Source of the DNA: Hymenopus coronatus
Lineage: Eukaryota; Arthropoda; Insecta; Mantodea; Hymenopodidae
DNA length: 64,000 nucleotides
Reading direction: 5' to 3'
NCBI GenBank assembly: GCA_030762935.1
Contig: CM060880.1
Span: 17,787,001-17,851,000 of the forward strand
Both the position numbers and the translations under genes were made by a program. Position 1 is the first letter of the stretch; each line of letters opens with the position of its first letter. The notes below the pieces were generated by a model, which was not told the origin of the DNA, ran no database searches, and saw nothing but the letters and a program-made list of their open reading frames with translations. Positions 48,701 through 56,329 of this stretch are shown piece after piece.

Positions 48701-50695
48701 ACTATAAATGGTCACTTTTGTACGTATTCATATAGATTAGGTATTGTAACAGTTTTGGTCAATATTTTGTTGGATATCCTTTTGATTTAATTACCGCCTC
48801 GATTCTTCGTGGCATTGAGTCCACCAAACATTGGAGATTCTCTGGTGTTATCACTCTAAACCACGATTGAATGATGGCCTCTAGCAGCTCCCTCTTGTTA
48901 CTGGGATTCCGACATGACACCAAAACTTTCAGCCTTGTCCACAAGTTGAAGTCAGGACTATTCCCTGGTAACACGATTATCTCTGAACCATTTCTGATTG
49001 ATTCGAGCAGTTTGACATTTAGCACCATCCTGGTAAAAGATGCAACGCTCAAGACACCTCCAAATAAATCACGGGTAGTAGGCAGTGGTTTTAACTCTAA
49101 GACCTCTTCTTTGTTTTTCTGGCGTTAATGTTGCCTTCCATCACTGCTAGGCGCCCAACACACCATGACGCTGACAGGATGCTTCATAGTGGCGGTGGTG
49201 CACTCAGGTGACAGGTCCTCACCTGTTCGGCGACGCACAAACCTGATGTCATCACTTCCAAAGATGCTCATCTTGGTTACATCGCTCCAAATAACTTTAC
49301 CCCAGTCTTTATGCACCCGCTCCCCTGTGTGTTAAAGCCCACTCCATACGTTTTTACCTCTGCTTTTGGTTGAGATAAGGCTTCTTGCTTCAAAAAGTTT
49401 TTGTCGGATTGTTCGATCTGAAACTTGAAGTCCAGAAGTTCTCAAGATGGCATTTGCTGTTCGTCGGCGATCTTGTAGAGAAAGGCGGCAGTCCTGAGCA
49501 ATTAGTTTTCGTTTTCTGCCACTTCATGGAGACGTTCTTGTGCTCTTAGTTACTTCATATCGCTCACATACTTTCCTAACGCATGCTTTTATAGCGCCAC
49601 TATCCAATATTTTTGCCATTTCTTCGTATGAATAGCCTTGGTGACCAATCAGCTCTTTTTGTCTTAGGAGCAATTACTTCATATTACAGGATCATTTTTA
49701 AACTCGTCTTTAAAGATGTTCTCTTCACAAATGTTTGCTGCCAACTGGTATACAACAATGATGGTCTCATTTGACCTTAGATACTGAGGAAATACAGCAA
49801 TGGAACACGTGCGCTCTGATTGAAAACAACAACAATAATCGTGTTTCTGCTGCTCTAAGACGATATTATTGAAGTTACTGAATTATGTTATTTCAACTCG
49901 TTTCTAATATCTATACAAAATATAGGATGTTCCAACTTTCTTAAAGACAACGAATATTATATACTAATGCCATAAACAAAATAAAGCATAATTTCAAATG
50001 TTAGCAAAACACAATCTTGGTATATTTTGTAAGACTTAAAAAGGGTACAAATGTGACTAAAAGTGTCTAGAATTAATGCCACTACTTGAGTAAGTAGGGA
50101 ATATTGTATTCCAACCAACAATTCGAAAACTATATTTCACGTGAAATTTATATCCTGAACACCACTGAATCCAAAAAGCACATTTTTAGTGTGTAATTCT
50201 GTGTGTGTGCTGTGATCAGCAAAGCTCAAAAACGATAAATCATTACATATCAAACTTTGAATTTAAGTTAACTTTCAAAGACACGACATGAAGATTTTTA
50301 AGAATACTCCCTAATTCAATCAATTTTATACACAAAACATTTTCGAAAATAAAATGCATATCTTGAATTCTCTGGGAATAGCCTCTGAAGTCTCCTCCAT
50401 CCTGGTTGACTTCTGCATTATTTGTCAACCGTAAGAAATAGACAGCATCTAACTGTACGAGAAATTTAGGTCTGTTTAAACCAGAGAATTTATGTTACAT
50501 ATATATTTTGTAGAGTTAACCATTTCCGAGATATGCATTGTTATTGATTTCAATTTAAAATTATTATACTGTACTCAAAGGGAAGTTGTTATTCGTTTTT
50601 CTTATTACTAGTCAAGAAAAGAGAATGAAATTGCAAAGCATCAGAAGCGACCACCTCTTAAAGATTTTACGGTTGCTTAAGTCGTTCTCTTATTC

Positions 50696-50757
<62 letters not shown>

Positions 50758-52089
50758 GCACACACACAGATATAATTTAAAAACTGCAGTTATAGAAATC
50801 TTTAGCTACACTAACGTGAAGTTGATAAAAGGATACTTTTTTTACGTTCTCTACCAAGTGCTATGTATATAATTAGTAGCTAGAGAATGTACTGCATTCC
50901 ATCTAAAAGTTCGATTTCACTGGAGATACATGTTTTGAGGATCCCTGAATTTAAAAAATAAGTACTTCTGTATGCGTGTGTCTATATCTTTGGGAAGCAT
51001 AGCTCAAACTGAAAGTCCGTTAAGCACCAAACTTAGTATTTAAGTTAAGTGTCTTCCAAGGATGCGACACGAAGATTTTCAAGAAAATTCCCCGTCGCAA
51101 ATTACCCTTTACATGGAATATTTTTCAAAGTTTTCGAATGATTCTAAATATTTTGATTCAAATGCCGTGTATGATATATATTTATAAGACAAATAAATAT
51201 ATTTATATCTTTAATTTTTCTGAGAATAGCTTCTGAAGACCTTCTCATTCTGGATGCCTATTGCATAACTGGTAAACGGTAGGAAAGAGTAAAAAACTTA
51301 CTGCACAAAATCTAGATCTCCTTAAAACACACAATACAGTTATGTTTGTTTGTTTTTCTTTTGGAGTTAACCATTTCGTGATATTCCTTGTTGTTTGTTT
51401 CAGTTTTAAAATACTTAGAAATGTTTTTCAAGCGGGAATGTGTCATTCTTGTTTATTTTGTGTTACTCCTTGTCATTGAAAAGAACTGAATTTCAATATC
51501 AGTGCTTTTAGAACAGTGACTATCGTTTTAATCTAATGCATTCCCTTATTTCCCTTCTACGTATAAGGAACTAAATAATAACACCACTTCTGCTATTTAT
51601 CTTAATTAGCATGAAATGGATAAAAGAATAAACTTTTATAAGAATACATACCTTGTTACAGAATAGGTAGAGAAACTCAGGGGAACAGAACACATACGTT
51701 TTTTTTAAAAGAACATGTTGTTGAAGAATGGGTATAAACAATAATATGAATGCAAAACATCAGATTTTTTTAGTTATGGTTTTCAGAGATGTACTGCACT
51801 GAAGAGAGTTAAATTAAGCATATTTTTCTGCTGTTTTTTAGCTTCGTTTGGTGGCATAGTGGGTCTTTGTCTGGGAAGCAGTCTTATTAGTTTCGTAGAA
51901 CTGTTTTACTACTTCACTGTGAGGCCAGCCTGCGAGTTGCTAAGGAATTGTGAGGAACAGCAACAACAGCCGCAGCAGCAGCAACAACAGAAACAACACA
52001 CTGGACAAGTGTTAAAGAGCATCAAGATCATGCCAGCAGCCCCTCACAAGATACCTCACTACGGACCACCTTTTGATTGGATCCTGTAA
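23307..52089 (+). CDS. Gene B: complete pickpocket-type DEG/ENaC sodium channel subunit, 573 aa
   Basis: Joined exons 23307-23524, 27233-27439, 29446-29605, 34642-34781, 36950-37148, 41004-41226, 43639-43695, 44375-44537, 46587-46693 and 51842-52089 total 1722 nt, 574 codons, no frame breaks. Domains: basic cytosolic N-terminus with FHG (residues 57-59, the gating His-Gly motif), TM1 about 74-95, FPAVTICN 119-126, Cys-rich extracellular domain to about 485, degenerin-site Ala492, TM2 about 493-515 with GSS 503-505, Gln-rich tail 531-541, end at 573. ATG 23307 is the first in-frame Met after an in-frame TGA at 23283. Known role of the family: trimeric amiloride-sensitive sodium or cation channel in sensory cells. 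Genomic span 28.8 kb, mostly because of repeat-filled introns. The exact PPK orthologue is unresolved. Confidence 0.95.
23589..25056 (-). repeat. Rep-1, full length, split by SINE-D
   Basis: Starts TCTGATATGTTCCATTCACA 65 bp after the exon 1 donor, is interrupted at 23717-24240, and continues from TTACTACTTAGTTCC through GAGGCTATTCTCAGG to GGCAGAGAAGGTAAA. A 26-nt T-run lies at 24916. Confidence 0.9.
23717..24240. repeat. SINE-D palindromic dimer inside Rep-1
   Basis: The minus-strand head at 23726-23800 and plus-strand head at 24105-24160 are inverted (AGCAACCGGCTAG and complement), as are the flanking CACAAGGTGATCTCAAATTA and its partner. Tails CTACCTAT...CTCCTGTCCTACACA occur twice forward. 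Confidence 0.8.
25060..25862. other. Intron 1 low-copy sequence
   Basis: No repeat, RNA or coding feature recognised. Confidence 0.4.
25866..26100 (+). repeat. Probable tRNA-headed SINE
   Basis: The head GGATGAACCGAGTGGCATGG and GGTCAGGGTTTAAATCCTAC resemble Pol III A and B boxes with correct spacing. Only one copy here, so family status is inferred. Confidence 0.55.
26520..26765 (-). repeat. Probable tRNA-headed SINE, reverse
   Basis: CAAGAATTGAATCTGGGAC reads as an inverted box B, followed by GAACACTTGTTAGTGTAAG, an inverted box-A-like region. Single copy in the window. Confidence 0.5.
27233..27439 (+). CDS. Gene B exon 2: TM1 and FPAVTICN
   Basis: The acceptor is ATTTTCAG and the donor ATT|GTAAGT. 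It encodes FLWTIISAMGVASAVVLINT (TM1), YPIWNIPFPAVTICN (post-TM1 wrist motif) and SLAIEIYHKL. An ATG in another frame at 27108 opens a frame that runs through the intron into this exon; that upstream part is not coding because the acceptor and exon 1 phase fit exactly. Confidence 0.95.
27440..28460. other. Intron 2 low-copy sequence
   Basis: AT-rich; no repeat or coding signal recognised. Confidence 0.4.
28462..28655 (-). repeat. Rep-1 terminal fragment
   Basis: CGATATTTTACCGATTTATC, ACACACACGCACATAC, GGATACAGAGGACCCTAAAG and CGAATTTTTGGGTGGAG, ending AGTAGAAAAAGTAATAAAA. Confidence 0.87.
28975..29310 (+). repeat. Probable tRNA-headed SINE
   Basis: CCGGTCCTCATGGCCGCGC followed by GTGGGTGCGAGTCCCGCC (box-B-like); the tail carries CAGACTCCGGAACCGC. 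Ends about 135 bp before exon 3. Confidence 0.5.
29446..29605 (+). CDS. Gene B exon 3
   Basis: The acceptor is GCGCAG and the donor CTG|GTGAGT. It encodes FSKILDEREYWAFISQMAEI then IQPEEVDMMAMNIEHLR and IGTLMVL. 160 nt, same as the gene A exon at 1152. Confidence 0.95.
29672..30092. repeat. Rep-1 foldback, both outer ends identical
   Basis: Forward 29672-29935 from TTTTTACTTTCTCTACATG to CAATCCTTTACAC; inverted 29936-30092 to GTACAGAGAAAGTAAAAAC. The middle of the element is missing. Confidence 0.9.
30093..30190 (+). repeat. Rep-1 fragment
   Basis: TTTTTAGAAAAATGTATGTG, CCGTTAAATACCAAACTTG and GAGTATCTTCCA; it follows the foldback directly. Confidence 0.8.
30195..30565. other. Intron 3 low-copy sequence
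   Basis: A TTTTGTTTTG-rich stretch then unremarkable sequence; nothing recognised. Confidence 0.35.
30568..30920 (+). repeat. Rep-1, proximal half, diverged, with (GT)n
   Basis: GTTTTACTTTATGTACCATG, TATTCCACCCAAAAAC, (GT)n at 30709-30737 and CAAGAAATCACCCC in order. Confidence 0.8.
31106..31785 (-). repeat. Rep-1 (subfamily of 21045), split by SINE-A
   Basis: GAATAGCGACAGTAAAG and TATGCTGGCTTTAAAATTCC match the 21045 copy; it resumes after the SINE with GAGATCTACATCTTTTGTG and GGCTATTTACAGAACATT. Confidence 0.8.
31338..31575 (+). repeat. SINE-A, diverged
   Basis: GTGCGATGGTAGGGTGTC, GAGTTCGAATTCCGATAA, GAGAAGATGAATGTCGAG and CATCGTCCGATATAATC. The flanks share GAACAATT. Confidence 0.82.
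31788..32108 (-). repeat. Rep-1, internally deleted, both termini kept
   Basis: From AAATCTGATGTGTTCTAG, through CTTGCAAGTAGAAAGG, jumping near 32018 to TTATTTCCGGTGAAATC and ending GCGTGTAGAGAAAGTAAAAA. 320 bp. Confidence 0.88.
32109..32753 (+). repeat. Rep-1, lacking both extreme ends
   Basis: From GCAGAAAAAGGTCCGTATG to GAAGTAAATAGAAGCACAAG, all middle blocks in order. Confidence 0.9.
32754..33882 (+). repeat. Rep-1, full length, carrying the hairpin insertion
   Basis: From TTTTTACTTTCGCTACACG to AGAGAAAGTCATATGG and CAATCAGATTTTTTCC. Interrupted at 33134-33450. Without it about 810 bp. Confidence 0.92.
33134..33450. mobile_element. Palindromic insertion (134-bp arms) with 12-bp target duplication
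   Basis: Left arm 33134-33267, loop about 16 nt, right arm 33284-33419, then a 31-nt single-copy tail ending GTTTACGAAAA. The target CTCTGAAGATAT is duplicated at 33122-33133 and 33451-33462. The arms contain GGGCGAAACGTCGGCAG. A 12-bp duplication with a one-sided tail suits a retroelement (Penelope-like or SINE-like) better than a DNA transposon; this is inference. Confidence 0.88.
33885..34640. other. Intron 3 low-copy sequence
   Basis: A 173-codon open frame runs from Rep-1 into this stretch but looks like chance. Nothing else recognised. Confidence 0.4.
34642..34781 (+). CDS. Gene B exon 4
   Basis: The acceptor is ATTTTCAG and the donor ACAA|GTAAGC. It encodes LTQPCSSLMVKCRWRG, VVPCTDLFTL and DSGYCCSFNYFP, the first extracellular Cys cluster. 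140 nt. Confidence 0.95.
34785..35185. other. Intron 4 low-copy sequence
   Basis: May include the body of the transposon whose transposase fragment follows; no ends found. Confidence 0.3.
35195..35325 (+). pseudogene. Transposase C-terminal fragment (mariner/IS630 superfamily)
   Basis: Reads KWPPRSPNLNPTDFRLW, then SYLKERVFLTHPRTRQQL and DVIS before a stop. The SPxLxPxDFxLW block holds the last catalytic Asp; W-[KG]-YLKERV is the usual following helix. No flanking ends seen. Confidence 0.8.
35330..36140. other. Intron 4, GC-rich island then low-copy sequence
   Basis: 35330-35620 is GC-rich and SINE-like in texture but without clear Pol III boxes; the remainder is AT-rich and unremarkable. 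Confidence 0.35.
36145..36789 (-). mobile_element. Palindromic deleted mariner, about 645 bp, sister of 14752
   Basis: Ends TACGAGGGTCATCC and CTTGGCCTTCGTA with TA boundaries. Minus-strand 36200-36436 encodes the transposase C-terminus (WFSSLAVEEYNIGIEKL, SRDNKYLDSNGDYVDK). The right 200 bp is an imperfect inverted copy of the left end, as in the 14752 element. Confidence 0.87.
36200..36436 (-). pseudogene. Mariner transposase C-terminal fragment
   Basis: MEELKANVDKRIQKNW, then GGKDFPTNEDLKVAATYWF and GIEKLVSRDNKYLD, the standard tail of mariner transposases. All catalytic residues are missing. Confidence 0.85.
36950..37148 (+). CDS. Gene B exon 5
   Basis: The acceptor is CAACAG and the donor CAG|GTTAGT. 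It encodes KHKPRHVNGAGYLAGLSVLL, YYAALFSFYGVQVLVHSP and EYPEISARGSII. 199 nt. Confidence 0.95.
37386..37630 (+). repeat. SINE-B, variant subfamily
   Basis: GTGTGCTGGTTACTATG head, GAGGGTGATGGATTCTTTCG, CTTCCTTCGGTAGGGAAG and GTTGTGATTTCATTC. The tail matches the 2650 copy. Confidence 0.78.
37635..38400. other. Intron 5 low-copy sequence
   Basis: No repeat or coding feature recognised. Confidence 0.4.
38405..39305 (-). repeat. Rep-1, full length
   Basis: From AAAATCTGATGTGTTACAC to GTACGTATAGAGAAAGTAAT, uninterrupted, about 895 bp. Confidence 0.93.
39306..40080. other. Intron 5 low-copy sequence
   Basis: Nothing recognised. Confidence 0.4.
40084..40272 (+). repeat. Rep-C fragment
   Basis: TTATCATTTTCTTTAATGTG, GAAACAAATTAGTGAAAAG and CCTATCCAGTTATAGCTTCA also occur at 42040-42220 and 48310-48500, defining a dispersed family. 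Confidence 0.8.
40280..40800 (+). other. Unclassified segment with a short coiled-coil-like frame
   Basis: A 63-codon frame at 40434-40625 (MEEQLTTNFTIFQKTLSTLQ start) is Glu/Lys/Leu-rich and could be a relic of a retroelement ORF1, but no diagnostic motif is present. Low confidence. Confidence 0.25.
41004..41226 (+). CDS. Gene B exon 6
   Basis: The acceptor is GTTACAG and the donor AGA|GTAAGT. It encodes VSGESTYSTPEVRAL, RMCLFEDEHMLDMDPTPDGS, YTNCLVQCRMRHMMKLCNC and TPYFYTMK. 223 nt, with a Pro/Gly/Asp-rich loop six residues longer than in gene A. Confidence 0.95.
41650..42300 (+). repeat. Rep-C, longer copy
   Basis: Starts near TGTGAAATCTGGAAAATCCA, shared with 47940, and ends after CTATCCAGCTATAGCTTCA and TTGGTAGTTAC. 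No coding capacity. Confidence 0.8.
42585..42775 (+). pseudogene. Mariner-type transposase N-terminal fragment
   Basis: Reads CAVIFHDFKVGLSERECIER then LHRPFGNLRTDRAE. [RC]AVIF.DFKxGLS is the start of the helix-turn-helix region of SETMAR-type mariner transposases. The frame degenerates after LREDYH. No terminal repeats located. Confidence 0.7.
42780..43635. other. Intron 6, unclassified GC-richer sequence
   Basis: A minus-strand frame at 42714-43013 is Pro/Gln-rich and may be transposon-derived, but has no diagnostic motif. Confidence 0.3.
43639..43695 (+). CDS. Gene B exon 7 (57-nt micro-exon)
   Basis: The acceptor is TATTGCAG and the donor AC|GTAAGT. It encodes TITKGLCRLAEVPCLVKYR. Length and phases match gene A, and the two Cys positions are kept. 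Confidence 0.93.
44375..44537 (+). CDS. Gene B exon 8
   Basis: The acceptor is CCTGTAG and the donor TT|GTAAGT. It encodes VFNNLRPPDPVPGLEDNEDA and MSCDCQPTCTEVAYSTEQS. 163 nt. Confidence 0.95.
44606..45432 (-). repeat. Rep-1, split by a MITE
   Basis: AAAATCTGATATGTTCC start; resumes at about 45136 and ends near CTTAAATATAC, lacking the ACTTTCTCTAC terminus. Confidence 0.88.
44813..45135. mobile_element. MITE with about 22-bp inverted ends and CCTAACC motifs
   Basis: GCAGATTCTAATTCAG near the left end and CTGAACTAGAATCTGC near the right are inverted. 44990-45027 holds repeated CCTAACC units, resembling the insect telomere repeat complement CCTAA. No coding sequence. Confidence 0.75.
45660..46540 (-). 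repeat. Rep-1, full length
   Basis: From AAAAATCTAACATGTTCCC to GTGTAAAGAAAGTAAAAAA, uninterrupted. Ends just before exon 9. Confidence 0.93.
46587..46693 (+). CDS. Gene B exon 9
   Basis: The acceptor is GTTTCAG and the donor TAG|GTAAAC. It encodes KGINVTNHSIVHVYFKDLSV and RFRRDVIYTWNDLL. 107 nt. A Rep-1 copy ends about 48 bp upstream. Confidence 0.95.
46860..47800 (-). repeat. Rep-1, old copies, disrupted by Tc1
   Basis: Two overlapping diverged pieces; the clearest blocks are GAGATCTACATTTTGTG and GGCTATTCCCAGAAAATTC near 47575. Cut at the TA of the Tc1 insertion. Confidence 0.75.
47935..48640 (+). repeat. Rep-C, longest copy
   Basis: GTGAAATTTGGAAAATCCAC at one end and CATCTATAGCTTCAGCC with TTGGTAGTTAAAATACGCC at the other; same order as at 41650. 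Confidence 0.8.
48759..49700 (-). pseudogene. Tc1 transposase pseudogene
   Basis: Minus-strand pieces in order: KILDSGAIKACVRKV near 49600, RDRRRTANAILRTSG-like HTH, DWGKVIWSDVTK with SIFGSDDIRFVRRR (first Asp), FYQDGAKCQTARI (second Asp, other frame), SPDFN with the NPIE region lost, LLEAIIQSWFRVITPENLQ and SKGYPTKY at the end. Several frameshifts and a stop. Confidence 0.9.
50093..50700 (+). repeat. Rep-1, diverged
   Basis: GAATATTGTATTCCAACC, GCAAAGCTCAAAAACG, TCTGGGAATAGCCTCTGAAG and TCTCTTATTCCTTTATA in order. Ends in the following (TA)n. Confidence 0.85.
50700..50760. repeat. (TA)n microsatellite
   Basis: About 58 bp of alternating TA, followed by a short CA run. Confidence 0.95.
50838..51780 (+). 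repeat. Rep-1, near full length
   Basis: From TTTTTTTACGTTCTCTACC to AAAACATCAGATTTTTTTAG, with GGATGCGACACGAAG and TAGAGAAACTCAGGGGAAC. Ends about 60 bp before exon 10. Confidence 0.9.
51842..52089 (+). CDS. Gene B exon 10: TM2 and Gln-rich tail
   Basis: The acceptor is TTTTTTAG. It encodes Ala492 (split codon G|CT), SFGGIVGLCLGSSLISFVEL, then FTVRPAC and a tail with EEQQQQPQQQQQQKQ encoded by mixed CAG/CAA codons, ending PPFDWIL and TAA. 248 nt. The Gln tract is absent from gene A. Confidence 0.95.
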
Positions 52090-52485
52090 TACGTAGCTTC
52101 AACTAGCGAAATGTAGTTTATGCAACGACCCTATAATGGTAGTTATTGCGATACGAGTGAGAGGTAAGTTTCGACGCGGGCGAAGTATTCTAATAACTGC
52201 CATTACATGACAGTTGCATATATAATTTTTTCTACGACATGTAGATGTACAATACATATTTAATATTTAGATATCCTGCATAACAAAGAGGAACTCCGCC
52301 GACCGCTATGTGTACGCATGCGTCGATAACAAATAACATTCGATTCACGGTGACAATTGCTTTGCAGGATGGAGACTGAGGTATTTTGACCTGGTGGTAA
52401 TGATATGGGATTTAGTTGCAAGTCTCCTAACATAACAGAGGAGGCGAGTAATGTTGTTAACAATTTACTCCCACAGAAATAAAAA
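52090..52485 (+). other. Gene B probable 3' UTR
   Basis: The first AATAAA after the stop is at 52478-52483. A small inverted repeat (about 28-bp arms, 52118-52217, ATGCAAC...GTTGCAT) lies within. Transcript end not determinable. Confidence 0.5.
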
Positions 52486-54640
52486 AAGATCTACGAAAAG
52501 CTATATGACAATTTCATGACATGGAGAGTAATAAAAAAATGTAACTTCACTCTCGGAAAATGTCCTCATAGTTTACTTTGAAGAAATATAAAAAACAATG
52601 AAGTCCCCAGCCTTGTGGACAAATTGTTCAGTATTGAAAACTAAATGTGAAACATGGAATTGATATATCTCAATATAAGAAGTTGTACTCCCCGTTAAAA
52701 CAAAAATCGGTAGGGTACAGTGGGAGAGAAACAAAAATATTTTCCACAGCTGAAATTAAAACCTTCATTGATGAAGCACCTGACAATACATATCTCTAAT
52801 AAAGGTATGTAAATATAACTTATTTTCGTAAAAATAAATATTTTGGTTGGAAGTAGAGCTAACGAGCATGACGATTTCCTCCTCTCTGTAATGCCAATGT
52901 CATGACCTACTTTGCTTTCTTACGTAATATTATGAGTTTAGATTCGGGAAATAATTATATATTCTTATAATTCTTATATTAAGTTAAATATTCTTGTAGG
53001 TTATTGTATGCGTAAAATGTTTCTGTAATTTATGCAGGCAGTGGACAGTCATTAGTAGGGCAGCGCGCAAGTGTGAAATTCTATATCGAAATAAAAATCT
53101 TTATGGAAATGGTTATCATTTCGAAATAGATTTTTAACAGTAAATGAACACATTTCAGTATTTGAGTATAAAAAACTATTTATGACACAAGTGGTAAACA
53201 TAACGTTTTATGTTGTGAGTAGGAAGCTTGCAGTACTGCTGAGTGCAGTTCTCAATATTTATATATATATTATAATTATAAATAGATTGTTTTACCTATT
53301 TCACGGAGTTCATGCTTAATGGTCTGCAAAAGTCAGTTGTTGCCTCCCTTAGCATCAGTGCTGACAGCATGATGACTTACTCGTATAGAACGAAAACATT
53401 CTATACAACGGAGGCAGTGTAGCAGTTGTAAGTTTGCATAATTTTGTCTGGTTCAGCAGATGACATTCAAATCATCCGCCATTTTATAGGTCGATACCAA
53501 CTTTTAAAGTCATGACCTGCTTGAATGAGGCTGTGAACGCATAAACCAAAGTTGGCTGCATTGGAGTATTATCATTTTATAATACTGAGTGACAGAATTT
53601 TCTACTTTTAACACTACTGACATCTGGTTAAAGACCTTCTTTTAGCATCCACTTCTAAAAAGTTATTTTCGGTAACGTTTATAACTGCAGCAATTATATT
53701 GTTTACGGTTACACGTAACGGTTCCCAGTAACGATTAAGTTCTTTGATTTTGTTGTTATCGCCTTAGTTACATTATAAATTAACGGTTACATTAGCTGTA
53801 ACCTTATTGCTACATTGTGTCGATTAAATTTTGGCATTTATGGGTATATTTTATCTATAATAATAGTTAATTGTCTTGTTCCCATGTTTATTTGCATGTA
53901 AATCTGAGAAACGGATGTTAGTTTTTGGCTGTCGGCCAGACGCGGTGCGAACTGGTTGCCGTCTGCCAATATCAGCTATGCCTTATTAAGATGCTTATTA
54001 ATTAATTATTAATGCTTATTAATTGCTGAGGCAATTTCTAAGAAAAATAATTCAAACCCTGGTTTTTGTACCCCCAGGTCTTTTAATCAGCACTGTTACC
54101 CGAAGCTGCGTCGCTTTGTACCTCCAAGGGGAGTTAGTTTATTTTAATAGTGAATTATTTCAAGAACTTCTGCGATGCTCGACACACACATCACACTCCC
54201 CGGGTTCAATAGGTAAGGTGATTACATTCTAAACTATTTATCAATGTGAAATAAGCCCACCATTATCTCTGTATAACCTAATGCAAATACAATTTAGTGC
54301 TGCCTAGAGTTAATTCTCTCGTAGTGTCTTATTTCAGGTAGAGATTACCTTTCGCCGCCCCGTTCTGTCTCCTACCGTTTAGAATAACTGAGCCACAGAA
54401 TAGAGAGTATACAGAAAGGAAATTTGAGGGTGGCTCCTTTGATGTGCATGAAGCCAAGCACTGCGCTAGACGCCATATTGGGACCTAGTAAACGCAAAAT
54501 GAAAACTATTTATTACATACGAATTAAAATTCTTAAAGATGTCCCTAGTATTCCTGCTCATGCACCAAAAATAAAATATAATGTTCCGATGTCTTTATTT
54601 TAAGCAAATTAAAGCGTTTAAAATAATAAAGTAAGAACAT
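52486..54640. other. Downstream low-copy sequence
   Basis: About 2.1 kb with almost no Rep-1, unlike the rest of the window. No exon, RNA or transposon recognised; reading frames present are short and unremarkable. Confidence 0.4.
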
Positions 54641-55175
54641 ATATAATAAAAATCTCATGTGTGCTATACATATGACTTTCTCTGCTTGCTCTCCTATAAA
54701 CTGTTTATACGACAGCTTATTCTTCTGTTTCTTGTTAATGCAGATACATTTTAATTGAGAATTTCGTTATAGATATAAATAATGATCAAGTCAGCAACAA
54801 TGTGATGCTGTGAAATCCTATCCTATTTACATGAACTTGAACAAAGAACAAAAAGGCCTGAATGGTAATTTCCAAGTAAGAAAATGTGTAAATGTGTTTT
54901 AATCATAGCGGGGGTATCTCGAAAATGGTTAACTAAACAAAAAATGTACACGACAAATTATTGGCTTTAATAGGATATACATTTTCTGTGTAGTAAGATT
55001 TATTTCTCTCTTACGGTTGATTAAAATGTCATTTGTTTAAGATATTTTTAAGACTAACGAAATGTATAACTTGAATCTTCTGGGAATAGCCTCTGAGGGC
55101 CTCCTCATTCTGAATGACTTTATATAACTTTTATATAACTGGTAAACCGTAAGACATAGACAAAAACGTACTGTA
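54640..55175. repeat. Rep-1 pieces: inverted 5' part, then a forward middle
   Basis: Inverted 54640-55034 (AAAAATCTCATGTGTGC, GACTTTCTCTGC); forward 55035-55175 (TCTGGGAATAGCCTCTGAG, CTGGTAAACCGTAAGAC). Confidence 0.82.
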
Positions 55176-55176
55176 T

Positions 55177-56010
55177 AAAAATCTGATGTGTATCATTCAC
55201 ATAAATTTCTCTAGCTGTTCCACAAACAAATTTTTCTTATTACAGATTATTCTGTTATCTACGCCATGCTAATCAAGATGCATATTAGCAGAAATTATCT
55301 TATTACCTACTTCCTTGTAAGTAGAAGGGAAATAAAAGAATACATTAGGCTAAGTGTTAGTAAAATATTTTAAAAACTTGTTGAAACAATTGATGTTCTG
55401 TCCGCTTTCCATGGTCCCGTTGGAGAATAGTTAATTTAAAATTGAAACAAATATCTCAGAAACTGTTAGCTCTACATAAAAACTATATAACATAAATTAG
55501 GTGTTTTAACGAGATCTACATTTTTATGCCGCAAGTTTTTGCCTATCTCTTATGATGCAACTGTTATATAAAATTCTGCAAATCTCAACCAGCTCTTCAG
55601 AGGCTATTCCCAGAACATTCAAAATATACATTTTATTTGTGTTGTGAATATCTGCAATATACGGAATTTTAATAAAAATGGTTAGATCCATTTTTGAGCA
55701 AATAAACATTTCGAAAATGTCCATATAAAGTGTAGTTGGAGGGGGGGGGGTTTCTCGAAAATCTTTGTATCGCATCCTTCGAAAATACTAAACTTAAATA
55801 CCAAGTGAGGTATTTAACGGACTTTTCGCTTCTGAGCTACGCAGTCCACAGACACACACATCGGGACCTTTTTCTAAGAATGCTTCTTTTCGAACTCAGG
55901 GGACTTCAAAACATATATTTCCGTGAAATCTTGACATCAAATTTTTGGGTGAAATACAATATTTTCTCTATCCACTGTGTGCATTGTACATACGGGCTAG
56001 AGAAAGCAAA
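55177..56010 (-). repeat. Rep-1, full length
   Basis: From AAAATCTGATGTGTATC to GGGCTAGAGAAAGCAAAATG, inserted between two forward fragments that look like parts of one older copy. Confidence 0.92.
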
Positions 56011-56011
56011 A

Positions 56012-56325
56012 TGCAGATCTCATTAAAACACACAATTTACATCATTTACATTCTTTTTCTAGAAATTTTAAAAAAATATTCCGAGTTTAAGATAAAATTT
56101 TCTCAAACGGGAAATCTTTCCTAGCAAGCAAAGAGAACCGAATTTCAATTGTTTCACACAGTGATCGGCTTTTAAAAGATTTGACTTGCGCTTTAGCCTG
56201 TGTATTCTTTTATTTCCCTTCTACTTACAAAGAAGTAAGTAATAAAATCAATTCTGGTAATTTTTATCTTGAGTAGCATGAATAATCTTTTGCAAGAAAA
56301 GATTGTTGAAAAGCTAGAAAACATT
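56012..56325 (+). repeat. Rep-1, distal half
   Basis: GATCTCATTAAAACACAC through GATCGGCTTTTAAAAG and AAAGAAGTAAGTAATAAA. Confidence 0.85.
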
Positions 56326-56329
56326 AGCA

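Larger units (their letters stand above)
47801..50090 (-). mobile_element. Tc1-like element, decayed, with an embedded Rep-C copy
   Basis: The inverted ends carry GTAGCATTAATTCTGGACAC on the left and GTGTCTAGAATTAATGCC on the right, with TA on both flanks (47799-47800, 50091-50092). At 2.29 kb it is longer than a standard Tc1 element because of the Rep-C segment at 47935-48640. Confidence 0.85.
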
